Positions 10,201-18,189 of a stretch of DNA of 64,000 nt are shown piece by piece. The stretch is from Candidatus Heimdallarchaeota archaeon (GTDB taxonomy: Archaea > Asgardarchaeota > Heimdallarchaeia > Heimdallarchaeales > Kariarchaeaceae). The DNA lies in assembly GCA_026702845.1 (NCBI GenBank), contig JADCLS010000003.1, positions 310,001 to 374,000 on the forward strand. The letters run 5' to 3'. A model generated the notes under the pieces. That model was given only the letters and a program-made list of their open reading frames with translations. It was not told the DNA's origin and did no database searches. The translations under genes and the position numbers were made by a program. Every line of letters begins with the position of its first letter. Position 1 is the stretch's first letter.

Positions 10201-11330
10201 CTAATACCATCATTATCGATCAAAATACTATTGATACGTTCTATATCGGGATTCATCTTAACACAAATGAGGTTCTAATCAAGAATAATGAGATCTCAGG
10301 AACTGATTACGGTATTTACAATTCCTATGGAAACGATTCACGTATTGAGTATAATTCCATATTTAATCCCGGTATGATTGGAATATTTGTGGATAATGCC
10401 TTCTTCATTGAAATTTATGGAAATTACTTTGATGATGGTAGCAGGAGCAGCCTGCAGAGTTACATTAGTATGGAAAACACCTTTTATTCCAATTTTGAGG
10501 CCAATATATTCACAAATGGCAATAATGGAATCACCATCTATTCCAATTGTTTACATCTTGATTTCAGATACAATGTTTTCCTCAGTCTAAAATATATTGG
10601 CCTTTCTGTTGATCAACTCGTTTCTGAGCCTATTAGGGAGATAACGATTGAGTATAACGACTTCTTTGATTGTGAATACGGGATCAATGTCTATTTCATG
10701 CAGGATAGCCTTGTATATGGCAATATATTCTATGGTAATATCTATTTTGGTGTTATTTACCAGTCTGACACCTCAGGCATCTTAACCTATTACAATCTAT
10801 TTATGGAGACCCAATATGAGACTCAGTCTGGATTTACCCGTCATGCCTATAGTCAGAATGAAAACTGGTTTGATGATGGGAACACAGGCAATTTCTGGGA
10901 TGATTACGATGGAAATCCACCAATGGAGATTCTCCCCAATGCTGGAGATAATCATCCCCTGAGCTTCATAGATATGGATGGCGACAATATTGCTGATGAT
11001 TGGGAGCTACGTAATGGCTTATACCCAAGAAATCCCTCAGATGCCAACGAGGATTTTGATAATGATGGCTATAGCAATATTGATGAGTATTATTACGGCT
11101 CAGACCCCAATAATCGTAATTCCGTGCCACAATCCACGCATACCACCACAGGAGGTACCACCACACCTACTTCAACGAGAACCACCAGTACAACCACTCG
11201 TACTACAGAATCTGAGACTGATGATGCTCCAACAGGGCCTCCAGCTCCTCCTATTCCCACACCTGGCTTTGAGTTCAGCATACTCCTGATTTTCCCCATT
11301 CTTGTTCTCATTCGTCGCAGATTAGCTTGA
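7275..11330 (+). CDS. Giant secreted right-handed beta-helix protein with Ca-binding modules and PGF-like sorting tail
   Basis: Start set at the ATG before the signal peptide (NLSKWVILLIIISFLPISAG). The body of about 1,350 residues is an internal triplication: each of three blocks opens with a (S/A)GxGSxxDPYII motif, continues as NosD/PbH1-type parallel beta-helix repeats rich in NN, IxNN and DNxI, and closes with a calcium-binding module (DxNxDxFDDGWE..., DFDGDGFTDWIEY, DxDNDGYxNEYEYxNGMDP). After the third block come a Thr/Ser-rich stalk, a proline stretch and a PGFEFSILLIFPILVLIRRR tail resembling PGF-CTERM-like sorting signals. Beta helices of this kind often bind or cut polysaccharide, but no catalytic residues can be assigned. 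Confidence 0.88.
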   Translation: MMNLSKWVILLIIISFLPISAGPDTDQVTAITIFQDLDIPNYASSGDGSVDDPYIIENYDVDYVIIEEVTGYITLRNINLRGKSSGTAISLQFAHHITIEDSSIVNFITGIFAADMLSLTLMRNTFSNLDDGVEAYTQVFAYDNHFSILSRGFSLHTPNSQLDNNYIDAVNYGIEFDAESMYFSKNHISGATFAIFGTWGNYPTMRENVLTDNREGIWIDYALNATIIANDISTNREGSSGIVLFVDSQYALIANNSIHAQSRGVYLAEKADHARILHNHIDTGGIMINSNNADSMAYIEIKDNYISNSYVQGIEFYGGNINNAVVDKNIIYNSVNHGIFIWDYSNTNNNNVTSNVFVDNNGGAKQIRAPSDNYFRYNVYSDPYSYDYVGDGGIVDYSPSTSLDLNTNGFNDSWEVRNGFHPFDDFLSQTSDFDGDGFTDWIEYKRGMDPRVMNEKIDSSAIIINSIETAEQYALAGDGSEANPFIISGYRVYAPDSPGILISMIPYAFIIEYNEVYGEGEELGIGVEFTSSNIIVRHNYVHHKFYGINTGDVRENSVIIHDNLIQNTERGISSFLNAVDIHSNVIENVVLGIEVYLLQGGSVNDNSISASSKGINNFASQNVEITNNQIWGPDTGIASEQAGNNSYNWNRVIDTAKGMDLRDEAQSRVIGNQVEQSGMGIQVFQGAGIDISDNRLLMTDGMLLEGYLTGMKIHANRIEYGGIEINPQADFINGLEITENIIMFSNGNGIDLLGYWIQNGIIRDNFIAASWNYGIFIDNSDSIINNIITNNAFIFNHRDGSTVPQAYSSDYNNFSSNYYTDSMEEPYTMASSMVPAIDVTPLGIFNWDNDTFDDGWEWQYGFSPFDPNSPDPAGDPDNDGYTNEYEYLNGMDPTVYDDVKEQHGPILITNDAEIAQFARSGTGSQNDPYIISNLYIVIQSGNAIEIRGTTQYISIFNNYLSTDSGGEGIVITNTAPNTIIIDQNTIDTFYIGIHLNTNEVLIKNNEISGTDYGIYNSYGNDSRIEYNSIFNPGMIGIFVDNAFFIEIYGNYFDDGSRSSLQSYISMENTFYSNFEANIFTNGNNGITIYSNCLHLDFRYNVFLSLKYIGLSVDQLVSEPIREITIEYNDFFDCEYGINVYFMQDSLVYGNIFYGNIYFGVIYQSDTSGILTYYNLFMETQYETQSGFTRHAYSQNENWFDDGNTGNFWDDYDGNPPMEILPNAGDNHPLSFIDMDGDNIADDWELRNGLYPRNPSDANEDFDNDGYSNIDEYYYGSDPNNRNSVPQSTHTTTGGTTTPTSTRTTSTTTRTTESETDDAPTGPPAPPIPTPGFEFSILLIFPILVLIRRRLA

Positions 11331-11392
11331 TTTCACTTCTTTATTGCTAGCTGATTCTGTTAACCTTTATTAATTTGTGAGTGAAAGAAAAA

Positions 11393-12280
11393 ATGATGGT
11401 ATATCGCCCGATTTTCATCATGATCTTCCTAAGTATTAGCCTTTTACCTGTATCTGCACAGTTAATGCCCATACAGGCTGGGGATACCATCATCATGGAA
11501 TACACTATAACTGATAAGATTAATGTATTTGATGGACAGGATTATCTAGATGATGAAACGGAATCAGCAGGTGAGCAATTCATAGAGATTAAAACCATTA
11601 ATGCCTCCTCTGATACGTATACCTACACCATGCAGGGAGATAACCCAATTACTCGTAGTTTGGATCCAACTAATGCCATTGATAGCTTCTTTAGGTTTAA
11701 TGTTGTGTATACTGCCACAGCAACAGGAACGGTGATCTCATATTTTGAATCTCTTGATTATTCCATTATTGAGTATGGACGATTGATAAGCAGTGATTTC
11801 AGAAGGTTCAATACTGCTACTCAGGTCTTATTCAACAAGCAATATAACGGACAGACCTTTTTGGATCTCCTGAATTTTGTTACTAGTTGGCAGATAAATG
11901 GAGAATCGACTGTTGCGGATGCTCAGGCTGCATTATCCGGTGATAACAGGTTGCTTCATCTGGAATTGGATTTATCAGGAAAAATAGCCATGTATTACTA
12001 CAATGAAGTTGAGAATATCAATGAAATGTACATTTATGATGAGTATACGGTGGAACATATATTGAAATATCAGACTTCAGGCCTCATGGATACATATGAA
12101 TACAGAATGGCATCATCCCTTATTATTCAAGGTGCAGAAATTCAAAATGAAATGGAGCTAATTATCTCATGTTCTGCAGGTATGATTTCAGATGTGGCAG
12201 GTGGAAAAATTTCACCTTTCTGGTTAGCTTTGTTACTCATTCCTGTTCTCTGGAAGCAAATTAGGAGGAGCCGCAGATGA
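11393..12280 (+). CDS. Secreted protein with C-terminal anchor, unknown family
   Basis: The ATG at 11393 opens a signal peptide (MVYRPIFIMIFLSISLLPVSA); a GTG at 11381 is the alternative. The mature part of about 250 residues looks beta-rich with polar repeats and no motif I recognise. It ends ISPFWLALLLIPVLWKQIRRSRR, a short hydrophobic segment with a basic end like those of the neighbouring surface proteins. The stop overlaps the start of the next gene by 4 nt, so the two are one operon and probably work together. Similar mid-sized secreted genes are at 33871 and 48549. Confidence 0.8.
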   Translation: MMVYRPIFIMIFLSISLLPVSAQLMPIQAGDTIIMEYTITDKINVFDGQDYLDDETESAGEQFIEIKTINASSDTYTYTMQGDNPITRSLDPTNAIDSFFRFNVVYTATATGTVISYFESLDYSIIEYGRLISSDFRRFNTATQVLFNKQYNGQTFLDLLNFVTSWQINGESTVADAQAALSGDNRLLHLELDLSGKIAMYYYNEVENINEMYIYDEYTVEHILKYQTSGLMDTYEYRMASSLIIQGAEIQNEMELIISCSAGMISDVAGGKISPFWLALLLIPVLWKQIRRSRR

Positions 12281-13305
12281 AGTGGTATGCCATCTTTATA
12301 CTGCTCATTCTTATTCCTCTGCCCGCAACAGCTCAGGATACGATCGCGATCGGGAATCATTATTCCTACTCCCTGGATTATACCCTCATGAGGTCCACCC
12401 TGAATAATGAGGGATATCTTCAACAAATAGTGGAACATGATGATCGAGAATTAGGTGTGACTGTGACTGAGATAGATTCATTTAGACGAATGCTATACTT
12501 TGAGCAAATTAATCCCTTCAATGGAGTTCCAGAAACTGCTTTCATCAACTTCAGAGCTAATGATAAGGGAAATCTCTTCACAGCGGTATCAATTAATCTC
12601 GAGCCAGATGGAGATAATTACTACTATGCCAGCAAAATAACCTATTTTTATCCTGTATTGATGAGTATCTATCGTTATGGCCTCAACTCTCTGAGCCAGA
12701 TTAGCTGGTATGTGGAACCTGATTTTGAAGTGATTACCAATGATGCCTTGAGCCAGCTAAATGTGGCATATGATTTTCCCACTGAGTATGGTGTGGATAC
12801 AGTGTTTTTCTCAGATATACTCTATCAGATTGATGATTGGAGCATCAATGGTGTATCTCAGGTGTATACACTACGAGATATTCAACCCAGCAGAGTATGG
12901 GATATACGTTATGATCTATCCAATAACATCTATACGTATGATTTCGAAAATGGAGAGTTGATTGCATACAATCGGTATCTGATACAGATTTATGTTGAAT
13001 ATAATGAGGATGGAACACTGGAGGAGATATATTTGCTCATGGATCAAGAGTTAACTACAAGTGATGGCGTTAACCTGGAAAAATTTGAGTTTTATCTGCA
13101 TCAAAGCACTAATATTGTGATGAATGTGCGTCGTTGGCCCTTAGCTGGTCAAATTGCAATAATTGCAGGTCCTAGTTTAGTGTTGATTGCCGGTGGCTTC
13201 TTCACATATCGTGTACTCAAGGCCAGAAAACTACAGAAATTAATTGAACGTTCCTCAATAGCAGAAGAAATAATCGAGGTAGCTGATGAGGCTCCTCTAG
13301 ACTAA
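12277..13305 (+). CDS. Secreted membrane-anchored protein, partner of the preceding gene
   Basis: Translation starts at the ATG in the ATGA overlap with the upstream gene. The product has a signal peptide (KWYAIFILLILIPLPATAQ), about 270 residues of beta-rich extracellular sequence and one membrane span near residues 285-310 (IAIIAGPSLVLIAGGFFTY), followed by a cytosolic tail of about 30 residues (KARKLQKLIERSSIAEEIIEVADEAP). Unlike its neighbour it keeps a full-length span and a real cytoplasmic tail. The N-terminal halves of the two proteins share a similar layout, so they may be distant paralogues. No function is recognised. Confidence 0.8.
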   Translation: MKWYAIFILLILIPLPATAQDTIAIGNHYSYSLDYTLMRSTLNNEGYLQQIVEHDDRELGVTVTEIDSFRRMLYFEQINPFNGVPETAFINFRANDKGNLFTAVSINLEPDGDNYYYASKITYFYPVLMSIYRYGLNSLSQISWYVEPDFEVITNDALSQLNVAYDFPTEYGVDTVFFSDILYQIDDWSINGVSQVYTLRDIQPSRVWDIRYDLSNNIYTYDFENGELIAYNRYLIQIYVEYNEDGTLEEIYLLMDQELTTSDGVNLEKFEFYLHQSTNIVMNVRRWPLAGQIAIIAGPSLVLIAGGFFTYRVLKARKLQKLIERSSIAEEIIEVADEAPLD

Positions 13306-13310
13306 AAAAA

Positions 13311-13413
13311 TGCACGAACCGGGATTTTCGTTGCTCATTCCTCAGATATGGCAATATCGAACCCGGATCTCGAGCTTGGGAAGCTCAGATGCTAGCCATT
13401 ACACCATTCGTGC
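13311..13413 (-). tRNA. tRNA-Gly(CCC) with a 31-nt intron in the T-loop
   Basis: On the minus strand the acceptor stem GCACGAA pairs with TTCGTGC plus discriminator A. The D arm contains GTGT/GCAT, the anticodon arm is TGAGC-TTCCCAA-GCTCG (anticodon CCC at 13378-13380) and the T stem is CCGGG/CCCGG. The T-loop is split: exon 1 is 13413-13356, the intron 13355-13325 and exon 2 13324-13311. Around the junctions there is a complete bulge-helix-bulge: outer T stem, TTCG/CGAA central 4-bp helix, 3-nt bulges ATA and AAT, inner TTGC/GCAA helix. Cutting after the second base of each bulge restores T-loop TTCGATT and a 72-nt tRNA with the intron at 59/60. Confidence 0.9.
13325..13355 (-). other. Non-canonical tRNA intron (position 59/60)
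   Basis: This 31-nt segment interrupts the T-loop of the tRNA-Gly(CCC). Its ends form the inner TTGC/GCAA helix and part of the two 3-nt bulges of a bulge-helix-bulge substrate for the archaeal tRNA splicing endonuclease. Boundaries follow from the rule that cleavage falls after the second base of each bulge, and the result is a standard 7-nt T-loop. Confidence 0.88.
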
Positions 13414-13559
13414 CTACTCTAGTGACGACTATACTGTAATTTAAGCTTATCATGGTTCACCACTGAAATTGATAAAAATCCTTCTTTCTCTGTAGCTAGC
13501 ACAAAATATTCTAGTTTAATCTGCCATTATTTTTTAAGGTTCAAAGAGATGTCATTTCA

Positions 13560-15317
13560 ATGAGAAAAGTCGCAGTTTTTGCAACCATTTTACTCATATT
13601 CATCCATCCGGTGAATGCTGATGTAACAATTCCCACTAGCTTGCCTGCAAGGCAATCCACAACTACAGTACATGTGGTGGTGGATTCCAGTTTCTTGGCA
13701 GGCACTAACTACACTCTGCAGGAGGTCCTTGCTGGTATTGATCAGTCTAAATACTATCCTGGCTGGTATTTACCTTATATTGGGGAGTATACTATTGATC
13801 TGAAGGTTTCCAACCTCACGCAGACACAACATGATGATTTTGTCACTTATCTGGGTACAATAGCCGCTGAATCCAATACCTATAATGGTAGTATATCCAG
13901 AGGTGCAGATTTTGTGCCCATACCAGGGATCTCGTATGATGCCGAGGATGCTTTGGATTGGATTGCCAATAATCTATGGGATGGGGATGAAACTGCCTAC
14001 ACCCTGTTTCTCTTCAATCTAGAGGAATTGGATGAGGATCTGGAGCATTGGTTCAATATCAAACCCCTGGATATGGATTCTGGTGAGTATGCAGATTATT
14101 TCTTTTCTGGTACTTCAGGTCTCTTTGATGGTAAGGCAGTATCTGGCTGGGGTGGTGTAGGAGACTTACCTGTGCATTTTATTGATATTTCATCCCGAGT
14201 ATGGTATGGGGATTTCATCAATAATGTCTGGGGCCCACCCTACTATTACGATGATATACTAAGCCATAATGTTCAGGATTTTGATAATCGCAACGAGACT
14301 AGCTACCTTACCTGGGTACAGGGGATGATTAACCCTCTATTTGATCATCTCTTCTCCAATTATGCCTACACCTTCTCCATTGTTGATCAGTACAATGTAC
14401 CTGCAGTAGTCCTCACCAATATCACCAACTCCATTGAGACAGAAGCCTGGGTGATTGATGAGCATGATATGGAACAAATGCTCAATGATTCCTTCCCCTT
14501 CATTGATTTCAATGTCACTGTGCAGTGGCAGATGATGGAGGCTTATGAGGATCTCATGGATGCTTTTGATGTATACGTGAGTTATGATAGCAATAGAGGA
14601 ATTAATTACATTGAACTCACCGAGGGAATGCTGTTCTGGCTAGAATCCAATCTTCTACCTCAGCTATTTGGTGATATTGCAGAAAATGACATCCCCAGTC
14701 TAATTCTTATGATGGATGGTATGGATTTCCGTTATAATGGGGTTTCCATTGCAGGATTGGGTGGAATGGGTTGGCAATTTCAGATTATGTCTCGTGATCG
14801 TTTCTATCGTGATGGAGAACCAATACGTGGTTTTTCTGAGGTGATTGTTCATGAGGTAGGACACTCCATGGGCTTCCCCCATCCTTTTGAAGAGAATAAT
14901 GGCTGGATTTCTGATTTCACCGCCTCTATCATGGGATACTACACATCGTATCCAGGTTTCTCACTGTATAACCGTGATGCTTTGGCAAGAATCTATGCAG
15001 ATAACTTCCTTGTACAGGCAGAGTACTTGAGTGAACAGTCAGGTCTAACAGGTGATACTGGAAAGGCAGATATTGCTCTTGCATCAGCACAGGAAAAATA
15101 TGCCAATACTGATTATGTGGATGCCATAGAAAAGGCCAAGGAAGCAATATACTACTATTACAACACAGATCCATATTCCACAGAACCCACAACCAGTTCC
15201 CCAAGTAGAAGTTCCACAACTGATGGTCCTACTAACTCCAGAAGTGATGAAGAAACCACACCTATTGTATTTTCAGCTAGTATAATGGCTTTGATTGTCT
15301 ACAGAAAGAGACGTTAG
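13560..15317 (+). CDS. Secreted metzincin-type zinc metalloprotease with stalk and anchor
   Basis: A signal peptide (RKVAVFATILLIFIHPVNA) precedes a 585-residue protein. The zinc site HEVGHSMGFPH at residues 431-441 is a full metzincin HExxHxxGxxH motif, with Glu432 as the catalytic base. A downstream SIMGYY may be the Met-turn, since metzincins place a Met below the zinc. The 400 residues before the catalytic site are unusually long and have no recognised domain. A helical TPR-like segment (about 490-540) is followed by a Ser/Thr stalk and a C-terminal hydrophobic end with YRKRR. It should act outside the cell, anchored at the surface; substrates are unknown. Confidence 0.85.
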   Translation: MRKVAVFATILLIFIHPVNADVTIPTSLPARQSTTTVHVVVDSSFLAGTNYTLQEVLAGIDQSKYYPGWYLPYIGEYTIDLKVSNLTQTQHDDFVTYLGTIAAESNTYNGSISRGADFVPIPGISYDAEDALDWIANNLWDGDETAYTLFLFNLEELDEDLEHWFNIKPLDMDSGEYADYFFSGTSGLFDGKAVSGWGGVGDLPVHFIDISSRVWYGDFINNVWGPPYYYDDILSHNVQDFDNRNETSYLTWVQGMINPLFDHLFSNYAYTFSIVDQYNVPAVVLTNITNSIETEAWVIDEHDMEQMLNDSFPFIDFNVTVQWQMMEAYEDLMDAFDVYVSYDSNRGINYIELTEGMLFWLESNLLPQLFGDIAENDIPSLILMMDGMDFRYNGVSIAGLGGMGWQFQIMSRDRFYRDGEPIRGFSEVIVHEVGHSMGFPHPFEENNGWISDFTASIMGYYTSYPGFSLYNRDALARIYADNFLVQAEYLSEQSGLTGDTGKADIALASAQEKYANTDYVDAIEKAKEAIYYYYNTDPYSTEPTTSSPSRSSTTDGPTNSRSDEETTPIVFSASIMALIVYRKRR

Positions 15318-16429
15318 AGACTCATACCTCTTGAATATTCCATATTACCATAGCCATATCCCAGATCTCGGATTTTATCACCCTTAATCTTACCAGTACA
15401 GGCCTCTACTTCTGTCATATGTTCTCTCCACAAGTATTTAGTCATCCACATTCGCTTGAAAATGCGTCTATTCAGGCTGAATCCTGTTTTATTGCGAGAG
15501 ATCAACTTCAGACGAATGCAATCTCCTGCCTCTGTGGTTGCCTCAACAAAGAATCGGATGTTTTCTCCCAGTTGTGGGATGATCTTTGCAGTATCAAAAT
15601 ATGTCATTTCTTTGGTCTTATTATCAAAAAAATACGCACTGGGTTTGATATTGTAGCGCAATCGCTCAAGCCACTGACGTGAGTAGACAAATTCTCGTTT
15701 TACACTATTGGGACCAATATACATCATAAAACTGGAGAATACACTACCATCCTCGAAGATTATATAACTCCACATCCATGATTGCAGGGGGATATTCATG
15801 AGGATACGCTGGAAATAGCCATATCCCTCAAGATTCTCAGCTCCAGACGGTGATACAAATTTTCCCTCAAATCTGAATTTTCTCCAGGCAATGGCATGGA
15901 TATTACCCAATTTTCCTCCCACAGGGCCCATTGCTTTCACTATTTGTGGGATCTCCAACTCATTATCATCATCTGCCCAGATACTAAAGGTAGCAGAACC
16001 TCTCTCTCCCTTGAATTCTGCTTTCAAACCCTGTTGATGTTCATCCGAAAGCTCGATTTTTCCTCCATGATTACCGTTCCAAGCGGATAGTACCCGTTGT
16101 TTGTAATCTAATTCTGCATTGGCTGGTGTAAAAACAATATTCTTGTGAATCTGATCTCCATCATTGATCCAGCCAGCGACTGTGGTTGCAAATCTATCAA
16201 TGGGATATAGCGGTCTATCTGCTTGCATACCCACTTGCCATGAATCTCCCACACCTACCTCTTCACCCATACGACTGGCAAAGGTAAACATCATCTGCTT
16301 GGGACCATATCCACGCTCTTGTTTGGGTAGCAGCAGGAAGAACCACCAAGAACTTGATGACCAGTTCTGTAACTCTGGATGGTGATTGAAAATCTCATAT
16401 AATGCAGTTTTATCCTCTCTACTATGCAC
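15314..16429 (-). CDS. Lipocalin-like (CrtC/AttH-type) candidate protein
   Basis: 371 residues, with a likely GTG start. There is no signal peptide or membrane span. The sequence is beta-rich with many Trp and Gly residues; the GYGYFQRILMNIPLQSWMWSY region followed by FEDGSVFSSF resembles the paired lipocalin-like fold of the CrtC/AttH/Svf1 group, which bind or hydrate lipids. This match is by eye and weak. The gene overlaps the 3' end of the convergent metalloprotease gene by 4 nt. If the fold is right, a membrane-lipid or isoprenoid substrate would be plausible. Confidence 0.5.
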   Translation of the reverse strand: MHSREDKTALYEIFNHHPELQNWSSSSWWFFLLLPKQERGYGPKQMMFTFASRMGEEVGVGDSWQVGMQADRPLYPIDRFATTVAGWINDGDQIHKNIVFTPANAELDYKQRVLSAWNGNHGGKIELSDEHQQGLKAEFKGERGSATFSIWADDDNELEIPQIVKAMGPVGGKLGNIHAIAWRKFRFEGKFVSPSGAENLEGYGYFQRILMNIPLQSWMWSYIIFEDGSVFSSFMMYIGPNSVKREFVYSRQWLERLRYNIKPSAYFFDNKTKEMTYFDTAKIIPQLGENIRFFVEATTEAGDCIRLKLISRNKTGFSLNRRIFKRMWMTKYLWREHMTEVEACTGKIKGDKIRDLGYGYGNMEYSRGMSL

Positions 16430-16565
16430 TAAGCAACTCTCAACAAGGAGTTAGAAAAACCTTCACTCCTAGCAAATAGATGGCTGATCAATATTATCCA
16501 CTCACTGTATAATAATTCAATCTCTACATATAATATTTATTAGTTTCAAGCTAATCTACTGTCCT

Positions 16566-16850
16566 ATGCAAGGAGAATGCAGCAAGCTGATTAGGTATCT
16601 TTACGTCGATATAGACGGTAAAACTGAACATTTTGATGAGGAGATTACATTTTCTCAATTCCGGGATAAATTCAACACTGATACGGTGGATATTCTTGGA
16701 TACGACACAAAATCACCAGATGTGAAGAGTTATACGGAGATGAGGGTGACTTTTGAGGTGAACTCTGAGAATGCAGATACCATAATCCATGATGCTTTTT
16801 GCCAGCATTTTACCAAGGTCAAGCCTTTAACCGATCTGGGAAGCACGTGA
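16566..16850 (+). CDS. Small acidic protein, first of a tandem paralogue pair
   Basis: 94 residues with no signal or span. It shares with the next gene an alternating beta/alpha pattern and the matched motifs VDILGYDTK, an EMRVTFEV strand and a closing IIHDAFCQHF helix. The stop lies two bases before the next ATG, so the pair is co-transcribed. No known family is recognised. A small ferredoxin-like alpha/beta fold is likely, and the two may form a heterodimer. Confidence 0.6.
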   Translation: MQGECSKLIRYLYVDIDGKTEHFDEEITFSQFRDKFNTDTVDILGYDTKSPDVKSYTEMRVTFEVNSENADTIIHDAFCQHFTKVKPLTDLGST

Positions 16851-16852
16851 TT

Positions 16853-17077
16853 ATGGAATTGAAACTAGTAATTTTTCATGCAGATGGAGAATTACGCAGA
16901 GTGGGCAAGAATTATCAACTCAAGCACTATCTGGGTACCTATGGTGAGGAAAGCATACATGTGGTGGGCTATCTTGCCAAGGGGAATAGTAAAAAAGTGG
17001 ATATGGAGCTTGAGATAGTCATTTCTGAGGATAATCTTGAATATTTCCTACATGATGTGGTTATGAATCATCTCTGA
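16853..17077 (+). CDS. Small protein, second of a tandem paralogue pair
   Basis: 75 residues from the ATG at 16853. It aligns to the gene just upstream: IHVVGYLAKGNSKK against VDILGYDTKSPDVK, MELEIVISEDN against MRVTFEVNSEN, and FLHDVVMNHL against IIHDAFCQHF. It is shorter at the N-terminus. Its 3' end overlaps the end of the convergent membrane-protein gene by 10 nt. Function unknown; the conserved HD-x3-xH ending is the most likely functional site. Confidence 0.6.
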   Translation: MELKLVIFHADGELRRVGKNYQLKHYLGTYGEESIHVVGYLAKGNSKKVDMELEIVISEDNLEYFLHDVVMNHL

Positions 17078-17598
17078 TTATCGAATCCACAGGAATCACA
17101 GAATCTCTGCTCTTCATCCAATTTTCTGAAACAGGAGAGACATGTGCCCTCCTTGGGTTTGATTGCCTCTACAAACTGCTCACGACGTCTCTGTTGTTTG
17201 AATAATCGTTCTCTATCATCTTTTCCCGCAAAATAGTAGAGTATGAGATAGATTCCGTAGCTTAGAAAGCCAGAGATCAGTAGAGATAATCCTGCATCAT
17301 CGAGTAACCAGTTAAATATGCTGAATTCAATGATATACAGGATAATAAAAGTTACAATCACCATGTAGGTATCTCCTTGTTTTATGCCTATTTGGCCCCT
17401 GGTATTGGAATCGGAGTAGAAAATTCCAAGAATAATAAATCTGAAGTATCTAAGGTAGAAATAGAAGCTGTAGCCAAGAAACAACAAGGCAAATAACAGT
17501 GCTAGAATGGGATCATATACCCTTGCAAATGAATAGAACACTAAAAGGGAGATAAATATCAAGATATAAGTATAGATGGCCTTACGTCTCTCTTGCAT
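17068..17598 (-). CDS. Membrane protein with C-terminal zinc ribbon
   Basis: 176 residues with four or five hydrophobic segments (for example KAIYTYILIFISLLVFYSF and YMVIVTFIILYIIEFSIF), a basic RERLFKQQRRRE stretch and a C-terminal zinc ribbon CLSCF-x9-CDSCG. It resembles the proteins at 6467 and 17636 in layout: membrane part first, ribbon last. With the next gene it forms a minus-strand pair 37 bp apart. The ribbon probably sits in the cytosol. No function is recognised. Confidence 0.7.
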   Translation of the reverse strand: MQERRKAIYTYILIFISLLVFYSFARVYDPILALLFALLFLGYSFYFYLRYFRFIILGIFYSDSNTRGQIGIKQGDTYMVIVTFIILYIIEFSIFNWLLDDAGLSLLISGFLSYGIYLILYYFAGKDDRERLFKQQRRREQFVEAIKPKEGTCLSCFRKLDEEQRFCDSCGFDNQR

Positions 17599-17635
17599 GT
17601 TTGATCAATCGTAGAGGCACTTAAAGCAGTTTTGC

Positions 17636-17986
17636 TTAACCAGTGTTTGTTATTTGTTGTCTCTCGAATCCACAGTGTGGGCAGGGTTTCTTCTGATCTT
17701 CAATAGGTTTGTTGCAGGAGATGCAGTTGGTATTCTGGAGATCTTTCTGTTTCTGATCCTCAATACTGGCCTTCCTGGTCTCTTCCTTCTTGTCTGCCAT
17801 GATTTTTAGCTGTTTTCTCTGAACAATATCATTGTAGATGAGATATACAAAACCACCAATGAGTAATCCACCAAATAATGCTAGCAGTGGACTTTGTTGA
17901 AAGGCTAACCAAATGACGATGAAGGATACAACAAAGGTACCAATTCCTGTAATGACTGTTGGCTCTTTGAATGTGTTTGCGTCCAT
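17636..17986 (-). CDS. Small membrane protein with C-terminal zinc ribbon
   Basis: The ATG at 17986 starts a 117-residue protein; an earlier in-frame start at 18118 would add 44 residues that look non-coding. Two hydrophobic segments (GIGTFVVSFIVIWLAF, LLALFGGLLIGGFVYLIY) are followed by a charged helix and a zinc ribbon CISCN-x9-CPHCG. It pairs with the gene at 17068. Function is unknown; the two membrane spans are spaced as a hairpin with both ends in the cytosol. Confidence 0.65.
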   Translation of the reverse strand: MDANTFKEPTVITGIGTFVVSFIVIWLAFQQSPLLALFGGLLIGGFVYLIYNDIVQRKQLKIMADKKEETRKASIEDQKQKDLQNTNCISCNKPIEDQKKPCPHCGFERQQITNTG

Positions 17987-18189
17987 ATGTTGTTGTATTT
18001 TTATCAATTTATAAAAATAAGATATGTGTTCACGATTTATCATTAAATAATTACAAAATAATAGACAAATTTTCCATCTCCATGGCTGTAGTATTGATGT
18101 ATCTGTAGTGTTAGGCAATGGTCATGTTGTGATCGATTTTAACAATCCACTTAGGAAGGCTTATTATCCTTCTCCCCTGTCTCTGACTT

